The notes below the pieces were generated by a model. That model was given only the letters and a program-made list of their open reading frames with translations. It did not search any database and was not told the DNA's origin. A DNA stretch of 64,000 nucleotides, taken from VHCN01 sp964589935. Its GTDB lineage: Bacteria > Verrucomicrobiota > Verrucomicrobiia > Limisphaerales > VHCN01. The position numbers and the translations under genes are program-made. Shown here piece after piece: positions 1 to 7,758 of the stretch. The stretch is from positions 29,283-93,282 of the forward strand of contig CAZPVD010000014.1 in the NCBI GenBank assembly GCA_964589935.1, written 5' to 3'. Positions within the stretch are counted from its first letter, which is position 1. Each line of letters starts with the position of its first letter.

Positions 1-1
1 A

Positions 2-580
2 TTTTCCGCTGATCTGGAGAAATTGGGCGGTCGTTTCAAGGAAATCCGCGAGGTGGATTATTTTGGATGTCCGCAGGCGCATGATGCGGAGATGCTGTTG
101 TCGCGCACCGCAGGCCGGTTGAAGCCCGCCGGGAAAAGGGGCGCGCCGCTGAGTCGCGAGACGTTCGCCGGCAAAACATGGCTTACCCGGCCTCGGCCCG
201 AGATTGACCGTGTCGGTTCTGCATGGCTGATTCGCAAGTTCATTGATCCGCGGGCCAGCTTTGTCTTTGCGGTGAAACCATCCCAGCATCCCGGAGCGAT
301 TCCCTACGACATGTCCGGCGTTGAGTTTACGCATCACGGCGACGATTGCACTTTCGAGACGCTGTTAAACCGTTTTGGAGTTGAGGACAAAACTGCCCGC
401 GAAATTGGTGAAATGATTCACGACGCCGACCTTGAAGACGGAAAATTCCAGCGTCACGAGTGTTTCGGGCTGGATCGTGTCTTCAAGGGCTGGGCCAGGA
501 TCGGCCTGAGCGACGCGGAAATTCTGTCCAAAGGGTTCGAGTGCTTTGACGCGCTGTATGCCGCGTTGAAGCACCGATGA
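2..580 (+). CDS. ChrB-like chromate resistance protein, 5' truncated by the window edge
   Basis: The frame is open to the first bases of the window, so the N-terminus lies outside; the TTG at 23 is unlikely to be the true start. The visible 192 residues hold the end of an N-terminal ChrB-type region (FKEIREVDYFGCP) and a full C-terminal ChrB domain with TWLTRPRPEIDRVGSAWLIR, FDxxGVEFTHHGDDCTFE-like and MIHDADLEDGKF stretches. ChrB proteins regulate or assist ChrA chromate efflux, and the C-terminal domain also occurs alone in proteins of unknown role. No chrA is visible. The gene converges on phoU with an 10-bp gap and is probably unrelated to the phosphate genes. The family call is fairly safe; the chromate function is inferred. 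Confidence 0.75.
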   Translation, partial: FSADLEKLGGRFKEIREVDYFGCPQAHDAEMLLSRTAGRLKPAGKRGAPLSRETFAGKTWLTRPRPEIDRVGSAWLIRKFIDPRASFVFAVKPSQHPGAIPYDMSGVEFTHHGDDCTFETLLNRFGVEDKTAREIGEMIHDADLEDGKFQRHECFGLDRVFKGWARIGLSDAEILSKGFECFDALYAALKHR

Positions 581-590
581 CGCTGGTGAA

Positions 591-1259
591 CTACACGGTG
601 GCGTGCGCGAGATTCTTGTGGCGGATGTCACGGCCTTCGTAGAGGAACACGACCTCTTCGGCGATGTTGGTCGCGTGGTCGGCGATGCGTTCAAGGCGCT
701 TGGAAATGTTCATTAGCGCGAGGCAGCGCGAGATGTTCGCCGGGTTCTCGACCATGAAGCTTGACAGCTCGCGGTGAAGCTGCCGGTTGAGCGCGTTGAC
801 CTCCGCGTCGCGCGGGACGATGGCGCGGGCTTGGTCGGAGCCTCGGTTGACGAAGGCGTCGAGTGCCCCGCCGAGCATTTCGAGCGCGAGCGACGCCATG
901 CGGGGGATGTCAATGTAAGGCTTGAGTTGCGGCTCGGCGTTCAACTCGATCACGCGCTTGGCAATGGAGGTGGCCTCGTCGCCGACGCGCTCGAGGTCGC
1001 GCGAAATTTTCATCGCGATGGTGATGAACCGCAGGTCCGTGGCCAGCGGCGCCTTGGCCAGCAGCGCGACGGCGAGGTCGTCCACTTCCATTTCGAGCCG
1101 GTCGAGCACGTCGTCGGCCTTCTTGACCGAGTCCGCCTGCGCGTCGTCGCGCTCGACAAGCGCCTTGATGACGTTGCGCACGGCGGCTTCGGCGTGGCCG
1201 CCCATGAGGAGGAGTTTTTCCTTCAGCGCGGCGAGTTCCTGTTCGTGGTGCGTGGGCAT
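591..1259 (-). CDS. phoU: Phosphate signalling complex accessory protein PhoU
   Basis: A 222-residue protein made of two similar three-helix PhoU units. The metal-binding E-R-x-x-D motifs are visible in both: LERVGDEATSIAK near residue 91 and LERIADHATNIAEE near residue 191. PhoU is a peripheral cytoplasmic protein that links the PstSCAB transporter to the kinase PhoR and keeps PhoR off when phosphate is plentiful. It is the last gene of the porin-pstSCAB-phoU run, 46 bp after pstB, a gap that carries degenerate heptanucleotide repeat units. Length and position are typical of the family. Confidence 0.95.
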   Translation of the reverse strand: MPTHHEQELAALKEKLLLMGGHAEAAVRNVIKALVERDDAQADSVKKADDVLDRLEMEVDDLAVALLAKAPLATDLRFITIAMKISRDLERVGDEATSIAKRVIELNAEPQLKPYIDIPRMASLALEMLGGALDAFVNRGSDQARAIVPRDAEVNALNRQLHRELSSFMVENPANISRCLALMNISKRLERIADHATNIAEEVVFLYEGRDIRHKNLAHATV

Positions 1260-1305
1260 GGCGGGATCAGTTCAAAGTTCTTGGTATCAAATTCAAGGTC
1301 GCGCA

Positions 1306-2124
<819 letters not shown>

Positions 2125-2131
2125 GGAAAGT

Positions 2132-3103
2132 TCAATGCAGCGCCCGCATCGCCTTGCGCATCCGGGCGCGGATGAGGATGGCGATGAAGTTCAGCGTGAA
2201 GGTCAGAATCAACAGCGCGAGCACCGTTGCGAAGAGAATCGGCCGCGTCTGCTCGATGTTCGGTGATTGCGTGGACAAAATAAAAACGTGGTAGCCGAGG
2301 TCCATGAACTGGTCCGTGACCGAGTGCGGCAGCGACGCCATGTAATACGCCGCGCCGGTGAAGAGGATCGGCGCCACTTCGCCGCCCGCGCGACCGACCG
2401 CGAGGATCGCCCCCGTCAGAATGCCCGGCAGCGCCTGTGGCAGGACGATCTTGCAAATGGTTTCGAGTTTTGTCGCACCGAGCGCGAGGCTCGCTTCGCG
2501 CAAGCCTTGCGGGATGGCTTTCAGCGCCTCTTCCGTCGCGACGATCACGAGCGGCAGCGTCATCACTGCGAGCGTGAGCGACGCCCAGATGATCGCGGGC
2601 TTGCCCCAGACCGGCTCGGCGGTGTTCGGATGGAACAGCGCGTCCATGTGATGCCCGACGAAGCTGATGAAAAAACCCAGGCCGAACAGGCCGAACACAA
2701 TCGAGGGCACACCGGCCAGGTTGTTCACCGCGCCGCGGATCATCCGCGTGAAGATCGAGGCGCTGTGCGCGTATTCCGTGAGATAAATCGCGGTGATAAC
2801 GCCAATGGGCACGACAAAAAGTGTCATCACGATCACGCGCGCGGCGGTGCCGAAGATCATCGGCAGGATGCCGGCCCTGCCCACGTCGAACATGTCCTTC
2901 TCCGTGCCGCCGGTGAGAAACTTCCACGAAAAATGCGGCGCGCCGTTGGCGATGACGTTCACCAAAATCACCCCGAGGATCGCCAGGATCAGAAACGTCG
3001 CCGCGCCCGTGAGGCCGGTGAAAAGGAACGACGCGTAGTCGAAGTTCTGCGCGCGAAACTTGGAACCTTGGACCTTGAACCTTGAACCTTGAACTTCGTT
3101 CAC
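2132..3103 (-). CDS. pstA: Phosphate ABC transporter permease PstA
   Basis: A 323-residue inner-membrane permease with six predicted membrane segments. The cytoplasmic EAA-type loop (EALKAIPQGLREASLALGA) contacts PstB. It starts with GTG overlapping the pstC stop (GTGA), so the two are translationally coupled. Odd feature: residues 3-19 (EVQGSRFKVQGSKFRAQ) are encoded by a heptanucleotide TTGAACC-type repeat, the same family seen elsewhere in the window, so the repeat has become the N-terminus. A start downstream of the repeat is not obvious, and the first membrane helix begins near residue 26. Confidence 0.94.
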   Translation of the reverse strand: MNEVQGSRFKVQGSKFRAQNFDYASFLFTGLTGAATFLILAILGVILVNVIANGAPHFSWKFLTGGTEKDMFDVGRAGILPMIFGTAARVIVMTLFVVPIGVITAIYLTEYAHSASIFTRMIRGAVNNLAGVPSIVFGLFGLGFFISFVGHHMDALFHPNTAEPVWGKPAIIWASLTLAVMTLPLVIVATEEALKAIPQGLREASLALGATKLETICKIVLPQALPGILTGAILAVGRAGGEVAPILFTGAAYYMASLPHSVTDQFMDLGYHVFILSTQSPNIEQTRPILFATVLALLILTFTLNFIAILIRARMRKAMRALH

Positions 3104-4278
3104 GCCTTGCCCTCCAGTTTGCGTTTCAAGCGGTGCATGACGAGTTCACCGGCGAGGTTGCTCACAAATGTCACGATGAACAGCAGCGCGCCGATGAGAA
3201 ACAGCAGCCGGTAGTGCGGCCCACCAAACACCGTCTCGGCGAGTTCCGCCGCGATGGTGGCGGTGATGCTGCGCGTCGAATCGAACAGGCTCCAGGACAT
3301 GATGCTTGCGTTGCCGCTGGCCATGAGCACGACCATCGTCTCGCCGATGGCGCGGCCGAAGCCGAGCACGACCGCCGCGAACACACCCGGCAGCGCGGCG
3401 GGCAGCACGATCTGCCACGCGGCCTGCCAGCGCGACGAGCCGAGCGCGAGCGCGGCCTGCGTGTAGCTGCGCGGCACGCTCGTCAATGCGTCCTCCGCGA
3501 TGGAGAAGACGACGGGAATCACGGCGAGTCCGAGCGCAATGCCGGCGACGAAGGCGTTGAGGCGTGACTGATAACCGAAGAGTTTTTGCAGCACGCTCGC
3601 CATCACGATGAGCGCGAAAAAGCCGAGCACGACGGACGGGATGCCGGAGAGCATTTCGATGCCGGGCTTGATGAATTCCTTGAGTTTCGGATTGCCGAGC
3701 TGCGAGACGTAAATGGCCGCGGCGAGCGCGAGCGGCACGCTGAACGCGAGCGCGACGAGCGTGGTCTTGAGGCTGCCGATGATGAGCGGGACGATGTTGT
3801 ATTTGTGAATCTGCGAGACGGGCTGCCAGATGTATTCGGGCTTGTCATAGCCGGTCCACTGGCGCGGCACAAGCAGTTGCCGCCAGGCAATGGTGTTCAG
3901 CGCGGCATCCTTGTCGGGCAGCGCCTCCTTCGCGGCCTCGACCTTGACGAGCATGAGGTCCTTCAAAGTGTCGCGGTCCATTTTCGCGAACTCCTCCGCG
4001 GTTAGGCTGAGGTAGGCGCGCAATTCCTCCTTGCCGAGCTTGTCCATGTCCTCGACGGGGATGACTTTTTTGACGAGCGAACTATCCATGCGGCCGAGCG
4101 CGACGGGCAGCGCTTCGCGGGCGACGAACACGAAGATGAGCAGGATCATCGCAATCGCCGAGAGCGACACGAGGAAGATGAGCTTCTCGGCGATCCACTC
4201 GACGGGCCGCGCGTGATGGCCGCGGCGCAGGCCCATCCAGCCGTGGCTGCGGCGCTCGGAGTCGCGGCGCTGGGTCAT
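3100..4278 (-). CDS. pstC: Phosphate ABC transporter permease PstC, with periplasmic insert
   Basis: A 392-residue permease, longer than the roughly 310-320 residues of E. coli PstC. The first membrane helix is at about residues 33-53. Residues 60-140 form a charged, probably periplasmic insert (KEELRAYLSLTAEEF, MDRDTLKDLM). The remaining helices start near 164, and the EAA loop is LTSVPRSYTQAALALGSSR. With PstA it forms the phosphate channel. It lies 95 bp after pstS, a gap that can form a stem-loop, and overlaps pstA by 4 bp. Confidence 0.94.
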   Translation of the reverse strand: MTQRRDSERRSHGWMGLRRGHHARPVEWIAEKLIFLVSLSAIAMILLIFVFVAREALPVALGRMDSSLVKKVIPVEDMDKLGKEELRAYLSLTAEEFAKMDRDTLKDLMLVKVEAAKEALPDKDAALNTIAWRQLLVPRQWTGYDKPEYIWQPVSQIHKYNIVPLIIGSLKTTLVALAFSVPLALAAAIYVSQLGNPKLKEFIKPGIEMLSGIPSVVLGFFALIVMASVLQKLFGYQSRLNAFVAGIALGLAVIPVVFSIAEDALTSVPRSYTQAALALGSSRWQAAWQIVLPAALPGVFAAVVLGFGRAIGETMVVLMASGNASIMSWSLFDSTRSITATIAAELAETVFGGPHYRLLFLIGALLFIVTFVSNLAGELVMHRLKRKLEGKA

Positions 4279-4334
4279 GCTTGGAAAATGGTTTGGGGCG
4301 GGACAAGAGTTTGCACGACTCCCGCCCGCCCCGC

Positions 4335-4362
4335 TTTGATCGGAGGAACAAGCACGATCAAA
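4335..4362 (-). promoter_or_regulatory. Intercistronic stem-loop between pstS and pstC
   Basis: TTTGATCG and CGATCAAA form a perfect 8-bp stem around a 12-nt loop in the gap between pstS and pstC. There is no U-run, so it is not a classic terminator. Such hairpins after the gene for an abundant binding protein often stabilise its mRNA or reduce read-through into the permease genes; that role here is inferred. Confidence 0.45.
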
Positions 4363-4373
4363 CAGTCCGGGCG

Positions 4374-5222
4374 TTACTCACGCAGATTTTTCGGGAGCGG
4401 GAAGTAGCCCACGTCCTTGACGACTTTCTGGCCGTCGTCGCTGCGAATCCAGTTCAGGTATGCGGCGATTTCGCCCTTGTCCGCGGCTGGGTTCACATAA
4501 ATGTAGAGGTAGCGCCAGATGGGATAAATGCCCTTGACCACGTTTTCCTCCGAAGGCTCGTAGGCCGTCGAGCTTTCGTCCTTCTTCACGAGGACGTGCT
4601 TGGCACCCGCGCCGTAGGCCGCGCCGCCGTAGCCGATGCCGCCCTTGTCCTTGGCAACAGCCTGGAGAACAGCAGCCGTGCCGGGCATGGTCTGCGCCGT
4701 GGCTGCGAAGTCCTTGCCGCGAAGCACGTGCTCCTTGAAGAACTCATACGTGCCCGAGCTGTTCTCGCGGCTGTAGAGCGTGATGGCGGCGTCCGGCCCG
4801 CCGACGTCCTTCCAGTTGATGATCTTGCCGGTGAAGATGCCCTCAAGCTGCGCGAGGGTGAGTTCCTTCACGGAATTGTCAGCGTTCACATACACGGAAA
4901 GGCCGTCGAGGCAGACCTTGTATTCGATGGGCCGCTTGCCGAAGGCCTTGATGCACGCCTCGGTCTCGGTGGCCTTGATTTTGCGCGAGGCGTTGGCGAG
5001 GTCGGTGGTCTTGTTTTGCAGCGCGGCGAAGCCGGTGCCAGAACCGCCGCCGGTGACTTGAATGGCCGTGCCCGAATGCGTGCCCATGTAGACCTCGGCC
5101 CATTTCTGGGCGAGGATGACGAGTGTGTCGGAGCCTTTGGCGGTGATGTTGCCCGCGTGCGCGGCGGTCGCGGCGGACAGCAGCGCGGCGAGCGCGGTGA
5201 GTTTCAGTAGGGGAGTTTTCAT
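4374..5222 (-). CDS. pstS: Periplasmic phosphate-binding protein PstS
   Basis: The start at 5222 (MKTPLLKLTALAALLSAATAAHA) gives a clean Sec signal peptide; an upstream in-frame start at 5270 would only add a hydrophilic leader. The mature protein (about 260 residues) begins with the PstS phosphate-binding stretch GSDTLVILAQKWAE, followed by TGGGSGTGFAAL and the DLANASRKIK region. It captures phosphate in the periplasm and hands it to PstC/PstA. It lies 35 bp downstream of the porin gene on the same strand, so outer-membrane and periplasmic phosphate capture are likely co-transcribed. Confidence 0.94.
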   Translation of the reverse strand: MKTPLLKLTALAALLSAATAAHAGNITAKGSDTLVILAQKWAEVYMGTHSGTAIQVTGGGSGTGFAALQNKTTDLANASRKIKATETEACIKAFGKRPIEYKVCLDGLSVYVNADNSVKELTLAQLEGIFTGKIINWKDVGGPDAAITLYSRENSSGTYEFFKEHVLRGKDFAATAQTMPGTAAVLQAVAKDKGGIGYGGAAYGAGAKHVLVKKDESSTAYEPSEENVVKGIYPIWRYLYIYVNPAADKGEIAAYLNWIRSDDGQKVVKDVGYFPLPKNLRE

Positions 5223-5257
5223 GTTCTGTGTCAATGTTTGGAGTTTGGTTTTGCGAA

Positions 5258-6628
5258 TTAGAACTTCCACATCAGGTCAATGAAGAAGTGGCCTGCGGTG
5301 TCACGTTTGTCGATGGCTGCCGTCGAGGAATTGTCGATGATCAGATTGTTCAGGTAATAGGCGCCTGAGATCGTCGCAAAGTCCGTGATAGCATAGGTGG
5401 CCTTCATGTAGTGGCCCTTGATGTTGGTGCCGGCGCGCCAGTTGGCGCCGAGACCTGTGTTGGCGAGCTGGGGATTGCCCGTGGCGTAGAAGGCGCCGTT
5501 ATCTTCATCAAGCAGCTCCTCATACCAAGAGTCGGCCCCGATGCGCTGATACCGATAGGTGAACTCCCAGTTGCCCTTGTGGTTCGCCTTGCCGAACGTG
5601 ACGGCAGCATTCCATGCCTCGTTGTTTATGGGCGCGCCAGGATTTTTCATGAACTCGCCGCCGAACTTGATGGGGAACTCACCCTTGTAGAGTGGAAACT
5701 CATCGAGCTTGTAAGTGATCCAGCCGCTGCCCACGACGGGGTTCATGTTAAAGGCAAGGTTACCGCCTGGCGTGCGCGTATTGCCGGCATTCACGTCGGG
5801 GATGCTGGCTGCCGCAGTGCCAAGGTTGTCCTTGTTGAAGATGTTGAAGACGGAAATGCCAAAGGCCGTGTCAATCTTCGGAGTCCACTTGGCTTCCCAG
5901 ATCAGTTGCGAACCGTAGAGGCCCGGGTCGTGGCTGGCCGCCGCGCCCTGATCCACTTCGCCGTAGATGAAGAAGCCGCTGTTCACTTTGAACGTATGCC
6001 GTTCCATTGGCTTGTAAGCCAGTTGCAGCGCCGCGCCTTCAAAATTAAGGTCGTAGTCGAACAGCATGTTCGAAATCTGGAACGGATTGTCGAACTTGCC
6101 GATGGTGCCGCTCACCGTCCACTCTTCGTTGTGAACGGGCGTCCACTTGCCGTAGGCCGAGTCCACCCAGATGAACTTGCGCGACCAGCCGTTGGCCAGA
6201 TCGGTATTCGCCGAGTCCGTGCTGCCGCCGTTGGCCGGTGTGCCCGACGTGGCCAGCTTGCCTGAAGCCAGGCGGAAGCCGGTTTCAAAGTCCTCCAGCA
6301 TCGTCGCCGTCGCGCCCACGCGCAGACGATAACGGGCGCGGTTGCGCTCGCTGTAGGCGGAGTTCTCCGCGTTGTTCTGCTCGAAGCGTCCGCGGAAATC
6401 GCCGTTGATCTTGAAGCTCGTCACCCAGTCGGGCAGGCCGCTCTTTTGGGAATAAGCTTTCGTGAAATCCTTGTCGGCCTCGCCGCGAAGTTCGTTCGCC
6501 TCCTTCACGGTGAGGATTCCTTTGTCCACGAGCTTGTCAATGAGTGTGTCGGCCGATTGCGCATGAGCGCTCGCACCGAGCGCGAGCGTCGTCAGGGCGG
6601 CAGCGGCGAATTTTGAGGTATGCTTCAT
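5258..6628 (-). CDS. Outer-membrane porin of the Porin_5 type, first gene of the pst operon
   Basis: A 456-residue protein with a signal peptide ending at AHAQS. A short coiled segment (LIDKLVDKGILTVKEANELR) resembles the SLH-like or coiled-coil heads of Porin_5 porins. A beta-strand-rich barrel follows, with many alternating aromatic residues, and the protein ends in WKF, the aromatic C-terminal signature of outer-membrane barrels. It immediately precedes pstS and sits behind a Pho-box-like repeat, so phosphate or phosphate-ester passage is a reasonable inference. It is not a close OprP/OprO by eye, and substrate specificity is unknown. Confidence 0.82.
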   Translation of the reverse strand: MKHTSKFAAAALTTLALGASAHAQSADTLIDKLVDKGILTVKEANELRGEADKDFTKAYSQKSGLPDWVTSFKINGDFRGRFEQNNAENSAYSERNRARYRLRVGATATMLEDFETGFRLASGKLATSGTPANGGSTDSANTDLANGWSRKFIWVDSAYGKWTPVHNEEWTVSGTIGKFDNPFQISNMLFDYDLNFEGAALQLAYKPMERHTFKVNSGFFIYGEVDQGAAASHDPGLYGSQLIWEAKWTPKIDTAFGISVFNIFNKDNLGTAAASIPDVNAGNTRTPGGNLAFNMNPVVGSGWITYKLDEFPLYKGEFPIKFGGEFMKNPGAPINNEAWNAAVTFGKANHKGNWEFTYRYQRIGADSWYEELLDEDNGAFYATGNPQLANTGLGANWRAGTNIKGHYMKATYAITDFATISGAYYLNNLIIDNSSTAAIDKRDTAGHFFIDLMWKF

Positions 6629-6718
6629 CGAGTTCTATTTTATTTATTGTTGCGTTAGTTGAATGAAAACGACGTGCGCACAGTGAAGTCCTCGTGTGGC
6701 AAACAAAGGTCGGTATTG

Positions 6719-6735
6719 TGACAATTGTGTGACGG
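6719..6735 (-). promoter_or_regulatory. Pho-box-like PhoB site upstream of the porin-pst operon
   Basis: TGACAA-TTGTG-TGACGG on the plus strand is, in the direction of the operon, CCGTCA-CACAA-TTGTCA. The two half sites are exactly 11 bp apart, as in the enterobacterial PhoB box (CTGTCAT repeats on an 11-bp period). The site ends about 90 bp upstream of the porin start codon and lies in the only sizeable gap before this operon. Sequence and spacing are observed; PhoB binding is inferred. Confidence 0.65.
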
Positions 6736-6768
6736 ATCGTGCGCTGCCTTTTGCCGGCATGCGCAGGC

Positions 6769-7650
6769 TCAGGGGCCATTCACGATGGACCCATCATATG
6801 TCCATTGAATGTCCGTAACATGAGGGTCAACCGACTTATTAGCTGGAATGCTATTTGAGCAGGCGTAGGTATATTTATACCAGGTTGAGTGGCCGTCACC
6901 GAAAGCGATGTTGCACCCTTGATTGTGTCGTGACGACGCGCGGGATGTGTAGGCTTGCGGGCTCATGAGGGCGTTCGACTTCCCACCGTAGTAAGGTATC
7001 TCGGTGCTCTGGCTGCGGACATCAAGAAGAAACACAAAGGCCGAGGGGTTCAACACGTTGTCCAACCGAAGGTCAACGCCGGCGGTTAGCACAATCCCCG
7101 GAGTCAGCGGATTATTATTAAGGCTGGTCGCTCCGCTTTTGGAGTTCATCGAATAAGTAAATGGAACCCGTCCGCCAGGCGTGGTTGGGTCCGCATAGTT
7201 CAACATATTTTGGTCGAATGGCTGGGACGCTGTGGTCGGACATTTGAACGCCGACTTTGCGTTGACGTAAGAGGCAGGATTAGGCGAATAGTTATACAGT
7301 GCTTGTTCCCCCATGTATCTCGGCAGGTTGTTGAACCACGCGTCGGTTCCCGATCCGGCGGCATTGGCTGACGCCAAGTCCGACCAATGCGGTTCATCCT
7401 CGTTATACCCGGCAGGCGTTCCTGGGCTTCCGTTGGGGAGTTTTGTTCGCGGAAACCTGTTGGAGTAATCGTCCAAGTATAAGTTCTGGGCGAGTCCCCA
7501 CTGCTTCAGATTGCTCAAGCAAACGGTTTTTTGGGCGTTTGCCTTTGCTTTCGACAAGGCGGGCAGCAGCATGCCGGCCAAGATGGCAATGATGGCGATG
7601 ACGACGAGGAGTTCAATCAATGTGAAGGCGGACGGACGCGGAGGTTTCAT
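6769..7650 (-). CDS. Type II/IV pseudopilin-like protein with H-X9-DG motif
   Basis: The start at 7650 places the prepilin motif FTLIELLVVIAIIAILAGMLLPALSKAKANA right after a short basic leader (MKPPRPSA), with the conserved Glu at +5 of the mature protein. The C-terminal part carries RHNQGCNIAFGDGH, i.e. H-X9-DG, typical of the very large pseudopilin families of Verrucomicrobiota, Planctomycetota and Lentisphaerota. It is predicted to be processed by a prepilin peptidase and exposed at the membrane; no specific job is known. It lies between two likely PhoB-controlled units, but no Pho box was seen directly before it. About 293 residues. Confidence 0.85.
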   Translation of the reverse strand: MKPPRPSAFTLIELLVVIAIIAILAGMLLPALSKAKANAQKTVCLSNLKQWGLAQNLYLDDYSNRFPRTKLPNGSPGTPAGYNEDEPHWSDLASANAAGSGTDAWFNNLPRYMGEQALYNYSPNPASYVNAKSAFKCPTTASQPFDQNMLNYADPTTPGGRVPFTYSMNSKSGATSLNNNPLTPGIVLTAGVDLRLDNVLNPSAFVFLLDVRSQSTEIPYYGGKSNALMSPQAYTSRASSRHNQGCNIAFGDGHSTWYKYTYACSNSIPANKSVDPHVTDIQWTYDGSIVNGP

Positions 7651-7758
7651 GGTCGGATAGTGGTTGATTTTGTAATTCCGAATGTTTTGCATTCGCGATG
7701 AACTCCACACGGCGCGTTTGTCGGCTTCATGGCGAAGCTGAAAAGAAATCGTGACGAC

